Shown in pieces: positions 33,672 through 46,370 of a stretch of 64,000 bases of DNA. The notes beneath the pieces were generated by a model. The model saw only the letters and a list, made by a program, of their open reading frames with translations. It made no database searches and was not told the origin of the DNA. The stretch lies in assembly GCA_963682055.1 (NCBI GenBank), contig OY821746.1, positions 13,009,992-13,073,991 on the forward strand. The letters are read 5' to 3'. The stretch's first letter is position 1. The number at the start of each line of letters is the position of its first letter. This DNA comes from Primula veris. Lineage: Eukaryota > Streptophyta > Magnoliopsida > Ericales > Primulaceae. The translations under genes were made by a program, and so were the position numbers.

Positions 33672-36600
33672 CAAATGTACCATAAACTTGTTTGATTGCA
33701 GCTTCATAGGCAAAGAAGATGGATTTGTGTGTTTCAGCAAAAAAGCTAGGTTCATGAAAGGCTAAGTTTTTAAGCTGGTCATTCAAATATAGTCCATCTT
33801 TTGAGGGGGGAAAAGCAAAAAAGTGAGCTTTTAAGCTGCAACAAACAAGGATATCTGATTCAAGACTCAATTCATTTCTCAACTCATTCCTGCAAAAATA
33901 TTGATCTGGCATATGTGGTAGGTACGGTACATTGTGGACACTATAAATGGAGATATATGAAGATTCAAGTGAAGAGAGCAATAGGACGAGGTGGTAAAAC
34001 TTAATGAGTTTGAGAAATTCGATGAGATATTCCATTTTTGGGGGTTTCAATAGGATACAGTAATTTAATTTTTTTACCTCTCGTTTATCTGTTTATATGT
34101 ACGGAGGTTTTGAAACGACTGTAGGATCAAAATTCAAATAGATTCCAAGTTATTTATTCTTTTTCTTCTCAAGGTATCAAAAAAGTACAATATGGTCCAT
34201 ATTTTCTTCCTTTTGCATTAAGTTCTGAAAAAAAAATTACTCATAAACTGTCGGAATATATTAGTAATCCTTTGGCTGCAACAGATGTTAAATGTGATAA
34301 ATGACAGTAAATTTTGACGTTAATTCTAAACATGTTTGATTCAGTCTCGTATGAGTTATGGCACTGAGAAGATGATCAAAACCTTTGGCAAAATGTAGAA
34401 CAAATACTTCGAATTGAGTAGAAATTATCAGAATTGCACCACTGCCATTTGAACTGTGGTAACTGTATTCTTCTGCGTGATTTATTTTCTGACTAGTAAT
34501 ATATATTACTTCGTATATTGGTTGCATTGTAACTAAATGAAATAGGACTGGTTTTTCTTAATCATGTTTCCTCATTTCCTTTTGTTGGTAGCAATAACTA
34601 CGTACTTGTGTTAAATGGAGTACACTGCATTCTTCTATTATTATTGCAACATTAAGTGGCTAATTTTTTCATATGGGGTCAACTCTTCACATGTCGGTTC
34701 TATAAATATTGTTTGGAAATTTTACGTGATCGACTTCTTTGTAAAGCATTCGGACTAGTTGTCACATACCGTTTATTGAAAGTTTTCTATATTAGACTAA
34801 ATTGAATTTGACTGCCGTGTCCTGAGACTATTTTGTGCATTGTGCGTATTGATTATGAAAATTGAAGACTTTTCCCCACAAAAACATTTTTAATTATGGA
34901 GTTTCATTTTTTTTCCCCCGAGTTACATCAGTTTCTTAAGTGCCACCGAGGTCTTTCACTTTATTGATTGTTGAATATGGAAGAGAGCTCCTATGCGCTA
35001 TGCCTTCTCAGTCGCACATTTGGCCTTCCAGTATATACCTATGCTGTGTGTTTGGACCTTGCAAAGTAGATCCAAAGGTTGCAAATTTGGTTTCTAATAT
35101 ATTTTTTCGATGAAATTATAAGATATGAAGTTCTGCATTGTTTTTACTTTTTTGTTGAATCATAGTTGCAGGAAAACTCGGTTAGGGTCGGAAACTGAAA
35201 TTTCTATCCGCTGTTCTAGTTGCAGTTTTGCAGTTAGGTTATAAGTGAGGTTGCAATCACAGTTGGAACCAAGTGTATTAATGGACAGAACTGTAAAAAA
35301 GTTAAATGTACTTGAAATAGATCACGCGCACATTTAACAACGGAGTTCACCTAACTATGCTACGTTTCCGGGGCATTTACCCAGATTATGATATTATAAA
35401 AGCTTACAATATAGGACTCAAGTCTTAATGAAAAACTCTCAGATTCCCTCTACGTTTTTCTGCCTATCTCTATATTGCTTCTATCTTATAACTATCACTT
35501 AATAAATCAATGGCATCCTACCATTGTTTTCTTTTAAGAGATCGTTGTGTATTCTCTCAAGGATGGGTTTTTTATAATTTAGAACACACACATTTTTACA
35601 GTCTAAAGTTACTAAGTATATATGCAAGTAAAAACAATCTTCTATCTTCAATATCTTTTGATTGCTTTTGACTTTGTTGATTGACTTCAATCTTTCTAAG
35701 CATTACGTGATTCTTCAGCGTGGATTGACACCAATCATCATTGGTTAATACCTGTTTAGTAACAAGCTTGAAAGTAGGAGTTAATCATCAATCTTTAAGT
35801 GTATCTTTACTGAATATATAAGGATCAAAGATTGAAACAAGTAATAAGTATAAGAAATAGAGATGCATAAAACATAACCTTATAAACTTATCTCTTTATA
35901 TCTTTTAGAAAACATCTTTCCTTAACATTTTGATATTCTCAATTTACGCATATTAAACCTTTAAGATCATATGAGAATATATGCTGCATACTGTAGAACA
36001 AATAATAATCAATAAAGAACAGTTATGCAGTTTTACAGAACTAGACAGAAATCTGCTGAACAGCAGGTTAGAACTGAGGTTGCAACTGAGGTTGCAACAT
36101 TACTTGAAACCATCAACGCTGTCTAGGCAGTTTGTAACTGAGGTTGCAACATTGCTTGAAACCTAATACTACTGACTTAGTAGGTTGTAACTGAGATTGC
36201 AACTGGTACTTGAAACCTGTCATTACTGTCTTAGTTCTCAACAACAGTTAGGATTTATTTAGTGAAAATCAATAGACAATAAACAATATTTAGACCAGAA
36301 ATCTGGTCCTAACACAAACACATCTTCAGAATTGGTTTTGCACAATTTTCAAAGCTTTAGAAAAATCAACTGGAAATGTTTCAGAACCTTGGGCAACTTC
36401 AGAAAATCTTTTAGTATAATACTTTTTGGTAACTCCGACTTTACTAAAGTGAAACTTGAAGACTCCTTTGGTACCATTTTTTCTAGAAAAGGAGAAAATT
36501 TTGCATTGAAAACATAATGAAATAAAAGTTTAAACAAACACATACAATTTAAACAAATTAAGTCTTTTTAATCACATTTTATAGTTATCATGTTTCAGTA

Positions 36601-39593
36601 AATATAAAAGAAAGTATATATTCATGTCTCTACTGTGAAATAACTAAAGATATATTGGAGTTCGATACATGCTTCCTTCATATTTTATTCTTGATTTTAA
36701 ACCGCAATGCATTTTCGTATTTCTCTCTAAAGTTTAGGGCGCGCACGTTTCCGTTTATACTTAAACACAAAGGCCAAAAGACGTTATTTGCATGCCAAAA
36801 TTTGTATATATATCTCTGTTTACAGTTTATGTGTAAAAAATGATGCATTTTGTGTAGTGTTGCTCACGTTCAAGTACTATATTTCTTTCTCGTAGTCTGT
36901 CAAAATCTTTGACTTGAAAAGTTAATATGATATGAATTGTAATTTGAGACCGGCATTGCTTGTCTATTACTCAATTTAGTGACTTGTAATAGTGGTTTGT
37001 GTTTTTTGTGGACTGGAACTATTCTACCATTTTGAGGGCAACCGATTTGGAAGTTAGGGACCGGTGAGAAAATAATCAAAAATACACTCTTTTTGTCAGA
37101 AATAGAGTATTTTTTTCCTGACCTACCAACTTTATAGGCTGATAAATGGGTGGAATTAGATTATGGTGAGTTTAGTGTGTTTTTTTTGTTTCTTTCTAGA
37201 TGTGCATATAGTATATTTTAGTTTATTACCAGTTGGGTAGTGGTGATGAGGTTCAGCTTACCTATTTTGACTTCTCCATAGACCCTCACAGTCGGTCTTT
37301 TTTTCAAGTTTCTTACCCAGAGTTCTATAGAGAAACTGAGAAAGTAAGTAATACAATGTTAGGAACTAGGACAATTGATAAGGTGCAAAGCTTCCATAAT
37401 TCAAAATTTTATGATTTTTTTCAATTTTTATCTTGTATTTTTACGAGTATTTATTAAAAATGATAATTTAGCACTCTCATGGTTTATTTTTATCTTATGG
37501 TTCATGACTTTGCCCCTCTTACTATTACTGAATTTGAGAAAATACACATTGGTTTTTTTTTCAATATTTCTTCTACCAACATTAACTTGCAGCACAATTG
37601 CCAGTATAAACTATTTTTTATGGGAATTTCTATTTAAAGGAAACATAGAAAAAAGAATATGAGTAAACTCGTCTGTTTTGTATATTCTTGTTTTTCAGTA
37701 GAGGGCACAATAGGTTTGACTTTTGTGATCTATAGGTGGCTTTGAAAGTGATGGTAATAGGAGTATCTAAAATTCTAGTATTAATTGTTTGAACATATGC
37801 ACAGTGAGTGGTTGCTTAATTTGGAATTCAAGAACCTATCTATTAATTAAATGTTATTTTTATATATTGACAATATGACATGGTGGGTTGAACATATGCA
37901 CAGTAAGTGGTTGCTTCTTTGTTTTTTGTTTTTTTAAATAACATTGTAACATAGGTTGGAGAGTGAATACTAAATTTTGTAATCTTCTAATGAGGATTCT
38001 AAAGGGATCAGCGTAATACAGTAATAGCCTAATTTATAGGTGCCAAATTGTGTAGCCAATTATAACCTAAATTTTCCGAGATGCTAGTATGTCTAATGCA
38101 GAGTTTGTAGATTGTGAAAATAAATCAGAAAAAAATTTATGTTTTGCATTCTATATCATATTACTTGTTCTCTATCGTAATGACACCATATTAGTGTTGG
38201 TTCTGAAGCTGCCAACTCTTATTCGTTTGAAAGATATGCGCTTTTTCCCAAGCTCAAGATGTAAAATTATGTCTTTTGACTCTTGGGATATTTAACAAGA
38301 AAATCATATCTTCTCATTTCAGGCTTGCCGTTCGTGATGGTCTGAATTTGACCGAACCAGAGATGAGATTAGTCAAGTTTTTCGCACAAACGTATATTAA
38401 CAATAAAAATATTCACTATTCCTAATTGTTAAATTGGTTACTAGCAATTTCCGAATGGTTTGATGGTAGTAAATATTTAGAGCATCTGCATGTGTAACCC
38501 TATTTCACTTTTTTCTTTTGTATATATAAGGAATAAAAATGAAAGTTGGGCTATATCAGACTCCTTAGCATTTCTCAAATTTTACATTCACTCAAATAGT
38601 TTCCTAGATACAATCAACAAATTGTGTTTCTTAACTTTTTTCCATCTATTTAAATATAATAAGTTTTTCACTTGGCAATATCAGATACAAATAGGATCCA
38701 CATAAAAAATAAAAAATATTTGGATAGATACTAAATTCATAATCTATGGTTATGATAGAGAAATACCCGAATCTAACGAATTGAATAAAGTTAAATGTTT
38801 TCTTAAATTGCCTAAAAAATACTAATCACTTTATATTTAAGGAAACTTTTAGAGCATCTGATGCGGTTGCTCATATACAAGCTGCTTGTCAGCGTTCTTG
38901 TAGCATTTCAAGAAAAACAGAACAATAACGTAATGCAAATTTCACAAACAGATCCGATCCGATCCATATCTAATTAAACGATCTAACAGTTCTCTACTAC
39001 AACTGATCAGAAACCGCTGATTATTGCATTGCTCATCACTGTTAACTGTTATCTTATTTAGTTCTAGAAAATCCAGAGCCAATGAAGTCTCTCCAAATAG
39101 AAGGTTACCCATGTGACATATGACTATTGACTGCAGAAGTTGAAATTAATAATGCGTTATGCGTCTTTTGTTTACCAACTCAATTAACCTTATTGGCTTT
39201 TTAGCCATTTACTGGCTTTAGAATCCGACATGTATTTTGTAGTATTTTTTTTAACAATTGGGACACATTTCTATATGAATATTATAAGTATGATGTTTTA
39301 GGGACGCCTGGTGATAAGATAAATCATGCTTTTAATAAAAAGTTAAGATGTTATTAAGTCCCAAACGTGATTTGGTGGGGATTTGGATTGGCTTATTCGA
39401 CACTGGACTATTCTCCACACACTTGGATATAGTAGGACATTGTCACATTGATATGAAAATTTGTTTTCTCTCTTTATTAGTATTAATTTATTATCAAATG
39501 ATCAAATATGCTTTAGCATCTCTAATATAAAATCCATTATGGTAGGACCCAGACATTTAATAAAAAATTGACCGAACAAAATTGCATTCGATA
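33672..39593. other. AT-rich intergenic DNA with degenerate repeats
   Basis: No gene is supported over 5.9 kb. A phrase gagggttgcaac / tgaggttgcaac recurs between 35240 and 36210, and the segment around 35330-35410 (catttaacaacggagttcacc, then tacgtttccgggg) looks like a dispersed plant repeat, possibly an old retroelement end. An exon-like frame at 37233-37340 ending in gtaagt was not recognised. The rest is featureless. Confidence 0.4.
36050..36240. repeat. Degenerate tandem repeat around gaggttgcaac
   Basis: Three imperfect copies of aactgaggttgcaac(a)tt(a/g)cttgaaacc lie about 55-60 bp apart. Non-coding. Confidence 0.6.
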
Positions 39594-39826
39594 TTCCCAA
39601 CGTTTATATTTAATTATCCACTATAAAACTACGTGTAATTTTGATCGGACAAGAACTTGTATCAAAATTGTCAGAATGAATTTTTTTAAAAGTTTTATAT
39701 AGTTCAAATGTTAAATTTTATGATTAAATTTAAAAAAAAATTATTTCGACAATTTTGATACAAGTTATAAACTGATCAAAATTGCACGTAGTTTCGTAGT
39801 GCACAATTAAATGTAAACGGAAAGAG
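39594..39826. mobile_element. Stowaway-like MITE
   Basis: The right end read on the minus strand starts ctctttccgtttacatttaa. The left end (ttcccaacgtttatatttaa) is its imperfect inverted copy, and the inverted similarity continues through actacgtg(t/c)aattttgatc. TA dinucleotides flank both ends, as in Tc1/mariner-derived Stowaway elements. About 233 bp, non-coding. Confidence 0.65.
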
Positions 39827-40164
39827 TAATTAACTTTTCCCAGGTTGCAGATACGGGAACAAATTTCCTTAAGTTTTCGTTAGGTTTTCGGGTTTTTTAT
39901 ATGTATTCGTAAAAAAATTGTTTTTTTTTATAAATCGATGTACTATTTTATTTCTATATTGTTTGTTAAAAAAAATGTAAACTTTGACCTTTTATATATT
40001 TTTTATATTTAATTGTTTATTTGACAATTTATAAGTTAGTAATATTAATAAATACCAAAAATAATAATATAAAAAGTAAAATTTTAAAGATTTTTTTGAA
40101 TAAACAATTTAGAAATAAAATAGTATATTGATTGATAAAAAAAAATACAAATGCATATGAAAAA

Positions 40165-40512
40165 ACCGATAAACCGACAAAAACCAATACATTGGAACAT
40201 GATAACATGGATCTATTTCTTGAAGGTGTGAGCCTCGGGAGTTCATTAAAAAAAAAAAGACCGACAAAAACCTATACATTGGAACATGATAACATGGATC
40301 TATTTCTTGAAGGTGTGAGCCTCGGGAGTTCATTAAAAAAAAAAAGACCGAAAAAAACCAATATATTGGAACATGATAACATGGATCTATTTCTTGAAGG
40401 TGTGAACCTCGGGAGTTCATTAAAAGAAAAAGACCGACAAAAACGTATACATTGGAACATGATAACATGGATCTATTTCTTGAAGGTGTCGGGAGGTCTT
40501 TAAAAAAAAAAA
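40165..40512. repeat. ~87-bp tandem repeat, 4 copies
   Basis: attggaacatgataacatgg recurs at 40191, 40278, 40365 and 40451 (spacings 87, 87, 86). Each unit ends in an A-rich run. The period of 87 is divisible by three, which keeps long repetitive frames open on both strands here. Confidence 0.95.
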
Positions 40513-41804
40513 GGTTCTATTTTCTATTTTTGGTTGTAAAGAAAGAAAGGAAAAAAGAATGAACAGAAGTAAAGTTTTGAAAAATACTATGTCACGTGGT
40601 GGGTAATACACTAATACGTAATAACAGTACAAATAAACAAACTTCAGAGAAGTTGCCAAAGTAGTTGAACACATGCATGGACTAATCTTGACTTTTACTT
40701 TATTTGCTGGTTCAAGTTTAATTTAATTAATTTTTTTGCCAGGTTCACTGAAGACCGGGAACTTTTTTTTTTGATAAGGAACTTGGGAACTTGATCATGC
40801 ACTAACTACTTAAAGATAAACAAGATTATGTTATTTCCCGTCAAAGGTTCACAAAGCATCTACTTAAAGGTCATTTATAAAGAAATGAACAAAAATAATT
40901 AGCGCAGAAGATGAAAACGATTAAGGCATTTAGGGTACCACATCTGTTTAATCACTTCTCAATATCACTTTACCAAAAATTTCTTTTGTTTCACATTAAA
41001 GGTTTACAAAGAATCACTTCATACCCCGACGGTTACTTTTCTGCATACGGGTTCGTTCTATTAGACTAGATGATAGTGGGATATGGATAAACTTGAAGAG
41101 GCTTAGTTACCCATATCTCTTATCGATTAGATAGTTCATAAGATCATAATACCGCCATGCGATATTGATATGATTCGTTGAAGTAGATCAACTAATGGGG
41201 ACTTCTCCGTTTGTTTTGAATGAAGGTTTATTAGACAACGGAGGACTGTCAATAGGATATGTTCGTATATTTGGTGGCGTATTAACTGGCTCATGCCTTC
41301 TTCTTTCTTTTGAAATTACTTCGTGATATTTTAGCGATGGTAAAAGGCTTGTTTCTCAGGAATTTTGTATACCATCGAGAGATACATTTGAGGTGCATGA
41401 GTGGAGACGTTAACGCAACTATTTATTGATTTCCGCTTAAGGAGAGCTATGGTGACATTTTAGTGGGTTGTTTGAAGTCCCGACTGATAGAGTTATTCTA
41501 TTCGCGGGGTGTTATGCATTGATGTAGTGACCTTAATTACCTCAATTAGTCATGTATGATTATTTACAACATAGTAAACCACGTGCCATGTCGGGAAGGC
41601 CCGTTACAATTATAGATTTGGGAAATTATATTCTTTTAGTAGGGATATCGTGGTTTACAAAGTGATGGAGGATATTTGTTTGTTGGGAGTTACCCTTGGT
41701 TTATGACCCCGCCAACTTAGAAGATATATTGATGTGGATTTTGTGGCTTCACTTATGGTTTTGATCCCTGCTATAGGTTTGGTGTATTGGGCTTGACCTC
41801 CTCA
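40513..41804. other. Intergenic region, probably decayed retroelement
   Basis: No open frame of note. The RNase H relic just downstream suggests that the later part (from about 41000) was once retroelement coding sequence, but I could not align it to a specific domain. Confidence 0.3.
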
Positions 41805-42170
41805 GATCGCTTCAAACTCGACGTGGACAGGTGCTACAAGGAAATCTAGGCCCATCAACTGATGATAGGGTCTTTCGTGACGAGTATGATCTTATAGTGA
41901 GAGCATTCATGAGGTTTACTGGTCTGAAACATAATGTATATGCTGAACTAAAAGCTATTTTGATCGGGTTAGAGATGACAATGGAGATGAGTATCGCTTA
42001 GAGGTTGAGTCCGATTAAGTGACAGTGGTTCTTGAGTGACTTTACAGACTCTAAGTTTGGAAGCACAATTATACTTTAGCTCACATATGCTGGTTATAAA
42101 CTCATGAGTTCTAGGTTCGACATGTTTTTAGAGAGGTGAAACATGGAGCAGAATTTATGACCAAATGGAG
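41805..42170 (+). pseudogene. Relic of a retroelement RNase H domain
   Basis: Conceptual translation, across several stops and shifts, shows FKLDVDRCYKE, then VYAELKAILIGLEM, then HVFREVKHGAEFMTKW near 42130-42165. In order, these correspond to the first aspartate block, the glutamate helix and the C-terminal histidine/aspartate block of plant LINE-type RNase H domains (N-V-D-G, A-E-L-x-A, V-x-R-x-x-N-x-x-A-D). Conserved residues are lost and stops are present, so it is an old, non-functional remnant. Confidence 0.55.
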
Positions 42171-42909
42171 GTGTTTACATGATGGTAATCATTTATTTCA
42201 ATGTGATGATACACTTACATAAGGGATGACGGGATGCTTGGATTATATCCGAGGCAGATGCATCAGAATAAGAGTGCATGAAGAGTGTAAAATCCTAAAA
42301 TTAATTGCAAATAATTATTTGTGCAATCTCCCATGTGAAATATTTATATTGGCTTATATAAAATCAAACATGAAAGTACAAGATGATCTAATATAACTTC
42401 ATTGGCTCAATTTAGAGCATGTTTAACGCAACGGTGCTGCAGCCACCAAAGCACCGATTCGTCAATCGGTTACATTTACCGCTATGTGTAGCCCATTCGT
42501 CTCCGATCACCAAGTTGGTTCCCCCTTCCCTCATGTTGCTTTGCTGCACACATCAACTCTATTACTTCCGTTTCTGCAAATTATATGATCGGTCCTTGTA
42601 ATTTACAGAAACTTATTATTCAATTTTAAAATCATATATACAGACAATTATTAATTAAAAACCTTGTCCGTGTAATTTCAAATTACTTACAGTTCAGTCC
42701 TTTTATCAGTTTTTTAAATGCAAACAATTGAGAATATTGTTTCTATACAATAATATATATATACATAAATATATTTTGGACCCTATTTAAATTATACATA
42801 ACTTTTTATATTATTTAATATTATACATAAAATTGAACCAACACACCAGTAAACTTAACCGGTCGCTCCCCCATCTAAACCAACACTCATAAACACCATT
42901 CGTTAAACA
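42171..42909. other. AT-rich intergenic region
   Basis: No gene or repeat recognised. It ends at the 9-bp target duplication of the Mutator-like element. Confidence 0.4.
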
Positions 42910-42918
42910 TAATTTCTT

Positions 42919-43021
42919 GAGTTTTTTGCTGAAATGGTCTACTGTGGACAATTAAAGCCCAGAATGGGCTACCTTTCTGAAATATTCCCAAAATGGTCTA
43001 CTTTCGAAAAACGACCGATCG
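42919..43021 (+). repeat. Left terminal inverted repeat of the MULE
   Basis: 103 bp matching the complement of 51553-51655. It ends in the first CGACCGATCG motif. Mutator TIRs bind transposase and act as promoters in known elements. Confidence 0.9.
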
Positions 43022-43170
43022 AAATGGTTAAAACGATCGGTCGTTTTATTATTGAACTCTCTGGAACAATTTGGACAATAAACGATCGGTCGAATTGGAC
43101 AATACGACCGGTCGTTTTTCAGACAAAAACGATCGGTCGTTACGTACATTTCGATCGGTCGTTTTTCGGA
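43008..43170. promoter_or_regulatory. Cluster 1 of CGATCGGTCG motifs, upstream of the transposase
   Basis: Six copies of aaacgatcggtcgtttt or its complement or one-base variants occur in about 160 bp, 200-360 bp before the transposase ATG. The motif is nearly self-complementary (AACGA(T/C)CG(G/A)TCGTT). Likely a binding site array for the transposase or for the accessory protein; this is inference. Confidence 0.7.
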
Positions 43171-43373
43171 AATACTTGTACTTAAAAAACTCATCTCATT
43201 TCCACAGACCACTGTACTCATCTCATTACCACTGTAAAAATAAAAAAAACAGAGCTCTTATATCATTTTAGGGCAAATCTCAGATCTCTTCCAAAACAGG
43301 TAAAAGCTCAATATTTTGTGTTGTTGGAGTATTATTTGAGTAAAATTGTTAATTTTACCGTGTGTTTATCGAA

Positions 43374-46034
43374 ATGAAAAATCCTACAATTATGTGTTAT
43401 TGGGGAGGTACGATAATGGAAACTATTAGCGAGGGGTTATCTTATGATATTTCTTATAAAAAATTTTTTAAGGTATCTAGAAACACGACATACGACCAAT
43501 TTTTGGAAAAATTGTTTAAGGTACTTGATGTGTCATCGACTTCAAATCGTTTGAGTTTAACATGTCGTTATCCATATCTGACTACACTTACTGAGTTTAA
43601 ATATATGCGATTGGCTGTTGATGATAATGATTCGTTGGAAACCATGCTTGAATTAATAGAAGAAAATGGAAGAACGTTTATAGAGTTATATGTTGAAATT
43701 GAGCAAGTTTACTCTTCTGATCAAGATTACGGGTTGTATTATAATATTCTTTCCACTAATGAAATCGGTACATCTAGTGGAACACCCATTCGACAAGAGC
43801 CAATGCATGAAATCGGTACATCAAGTAGAACACCCATTCGACAAGAGCCAATGCTAGAGGTATATTCTGAGAACAACGAACCAGATTTGACACATTTGGA
43901 TGCAGTGTGTCGATTGGCAGATAATATTGGTTGGTCGATAGAACTTGGGGATGAACCAGAGGATGAAGATCCGGACTTCAATATTAGCGAAAACGAGTCT
44001 GACGATGACGAAGAAAATGTAGAAGAAGTCGAGTACGAAGAATTATCATCTGAAATGGGCTTGTATATGGATGAGGATGAAAACGACCAATCAAGTGGGT
44101 CACAATTGGCGAATAATACTATCCTCGATGAAATTCCTATGCATCAACCAATGTCAAGTTTGTTTAATGAACCGTTCGACACTCAAGAAAATTATAGTAA
44201 CCAGAGAAGCAATTATATGATGTATCCTGGATTTTGGGATCCTCAAGTTAATGATCCTTTTATTGGTCTTTTATTTAGGGATAAAGAAATGTTGAAAAAG
44301 GGAATAAAACTTTGGTCAATCAAACGGAACATCCATTTTTCCACTAAAAGTTCGAAGGCAAAATTTTGGGAAATTCGTTGTAAACTGGCCGAAACTCAAC
44401 AATGCAAATGGAAACTACGAGCTTCACTAAGAAAGAAACATGGATTTTTTGAAGTGTCGGTGTACAACGGTCCTCATACATGCATTCATGCCGAGCTTAC
44501 AACTGATCATCCACAGTTAGATTCCAATCTTGTTGCCCAAACCATTCGAAATGCCATCACAACTAATCCTATGATGAAGATTTCATTAGTTAAAGAGATT
44601 GTGAATGCCCGCTTTGAAATGTCAGTTTCATACAAAAAAGCTTATTTGGGTAAACAAAAAGCAATCGCAGAGATATTTGGTAATTGGGAAGACTCGTATA
44701 AGCTTTTACCTAAATTTATGAAAGCGCTTCAAAAGTATAATCCCGGTACCGTTGCTTCTTATGAGACCACGCCAGTTTACGATGCGGTAACAAATACAGT
44801 GGGTGAGGTATTGAACAGATTTTTCTTCACATTTAAGGCCGTTATTGATGCATTTCAGTATTGTAGGCCAGTTATCGCTATTGATGCTACTCACTTATAT
44901 GGGAAGTATAAAGGTAAGATTTTGTTGGCCATGGCATCGGATGCAGATAATCATGTTTTTCCCATTGGTTGTGCATTTGTTGCTGAGGAGAGTACAATTT
45001 CGTGGAGCTATTTTCTTTCCAACATTATGCGACATGTGATTAAAGAGCGCATGAATATTTGTCTAATTTCGGATAGACATGCTGGTATTCTAAGTGCAGT
45101 GAGAGGAGTTTGGCGTGGTCAAGGTTTTGTTCATCGATATTGTTCCAATCATTTTTTGGATAATTTTAAGAAAGCTTTCAGAGGAGATCCTGACTTACAC
45201 AAGTTAGTGGAGAACGCCATTTGGGAATTACAAGAAAGAAAATTGAAAAGAATCATGGAAGCAATAAAAGTGATGAATCCTCAAGCATATCAATGGTTGA
45301 TAAGAGAGCCTGCGGAAAAATGGTCATATTTTCATGATAAAGGGAGGCGACATGGTAACATGACCACAAACATGGCTGAAATTTTCAATAATGTCTTAAA
45401 AGCTGCTCGTAATTTACCAATCACTGCTGCTGTGCAGCTTATTTTCTATAAGTTGGTACACTATTTTTACGAGCGGAAAAAGATAGTAATCGGGATGAGA
45501 AACAGCGGCACAAGATATGGTCCCAATATTCTCAAAATTTTAGACAAACGAAGGTCGGACATTGGTCATACCAATGTTACTTTCGATTATGAAAGAGGGG
45601 TTTATTCCGTGTGTACAAGTTCAAGAAATTCCAGGGGCGGCAATACTCAAGTTGTCGACTTTTCACTTTGGCAATGCGATTGCGGTAAGTGGCAGAGTGA
45701 TGGAATCCCTTGTTCACATGTGTTTTCCGTATGCGCTGCAAACCGTCTTGATTGGGAAGCTTACATAGTAAAATATTACACTCTTGAATCATACGAAGGT
45801 ACGTACTCGGCGCAATTTTCTCCTATTCGGCATCAAGACTATTGGGATGAATGTGATAGATTATTTCTTCCGGATGTTACTCTTTTAAGAGAAAGGGGTC
45901 GTCCAAGATCTACTCGTATTCATAATGGTATGGATCAGTCGGAGAGACGAGCACGTATGAGATGTTCTAGTTGTCAAGGGCGAGGACATGATTGTCGTAA
46001 GTGTCCGTATCCAATACGTGCTCGACGCTTTTGA
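43374..46034 (+). CDS. MuDR-type transposase (886 aa)
   Basis: Intact, intronless frame; the start is set at the first ATG (43374). Residues ~10-110 resemble a PB1-like domain common at the N-terminus of plant MULE transposases. An acidic linker follows, with a 16-residue tandem duplication (EIGTSSGTPIRQEPM type). Next comes the Mutator DNA-binding region (LFRDKEMLKKGIKLWSIKRN, ~295-440), then the MULE catalytic core with D in AIDATHLYGKYKGK, D in ISDRHAG and E in TTNMAEIFNNVLKAAR (~500-690). A SWIM zinc finger (CDCGKWQSDGIPCSH, ~765) and a C-terminal zinc knuckle (CSSCQGRGHDCRKC) complete it. The enzyme cuts and rejoins the element's ends in the nucleus. All catalytic and zinc-binding residues that I can identify are present. 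Confidence 0.95.
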   Translation: MKNPTIMCYWGGTIMETISEGLSYDISYKKFFKVSRNTTYDQFLEKLFKVLDVSSTSNRLSLTCRYPYLTTLTEFKYMRLAVDDNDSLETMLELIEENGRTFIELYVEIEQVYSSDQDYGLYYNILSTNEIGTSSGTPIRQEPMHEIGTSSRTPIRQEPMLEVYSENNEPDLTHLDAVCRLADNIGWSIELGDEPEDEDPDFNISENESDDDEENVEEVEYEELSSEMGLYMDEDENDQSSGSQLANNTILDEIPMHQPMSSLFNEPFDTQENYSNQRSNYMMYPGFWDPQVNDPFIGLLFRDKEMLKKGIKLWSIKRNIHFSTKSSKAKFWEIRCKLAETQQCKWKLRASLRKKHGFFEVSVYNGPHTCIHAELTTDHPQLDSNLVAQTIRNAITTNPMMKISLVKEIVNARFEMSVSYKKAYLGKQKAIAEIFGNWEDSYKLLPKFMKALQKYNPGTVASYETTPVYDAVTNTVGEVLNRFFFTFKAVIDAFQYCRPVIAIDATHLYGKYKGKILLAMASDADNHVFPIGCAFVAEESTISWSYFLSNIMRHVIKERMNICLISDRHAGILSAVRGVWRGQGFVHRYCSNHFLDNFKKAFRGDPDLHKLVENAIWELQERKLKRIMEAIKVMNPQAYQWLIREPAEKWSYFHDKGRRHGNMTTNMAEIFNNVLKAARNLPITAAVQLIFYKLVHYFYERKKIVIGMRNSGTRYGPNILKILDKRRSDIGHTNVTFDYERGVYSVCTSSRNSRGGNTQVVDFSLWQCDCGKWQSDGIPCSHVFSVCAANRLDWEAYIVKYYTLESYEGTYSAQFSPIRHQDYWDECDRLFLPDVTLLRERGRPRSTRIHNGMDQSERRARMRCSSCQGRGHDCRKCPYPIRARRF

Positions 46035-46370
46035 GTTTAGCTGTAATTGTCCGCTTGTAATTGTACGCTTATCAACGAGACAATATGTATCTTGTACTAT
46101 TTTATTTTTCCGCTTGTAATTGTCTTTTTTAAGATGAAATATCTATATTTATTCTCAGTGTTTTTTCATACTGTTTTTTGAGAAGAGAAACTGGTTTGTT
46201 AAGTATGAATAAATAAATAAGTGCAATTAACATAAAAAGTAGAATGAACAACATAAATAAATAAGTGCAATTAACATAAATATATATATTTGATTGATTT
46301 TATATATATTTTAGTATTTTTATATATTTTTATTCAGTGTCGAAAATTAAAGTGCAAAAAATTCTTCGTT
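46035..46370. other. 3' flank of the transposase gene
   Basis: AT-rich, non-coding; a phrase (aataaataagtgcaattaac) occurs twice about 48 bp apart near 46209 and 46257. Confidence 0.45.

Noticed and set aside
37233..37457. Exon-like frame (VQLTYFDFSIDPHSRSFF) ending near a gtaagt donor
   Set aside because: No family recognised, no neighbouring exons found; too weak to call a gene.
40109..40503. Overlapping repetitive frames on both strands
   Set aside because: Both result from an ~87-bp tandem repeat whose period is a multiple of three; no start context or homology.
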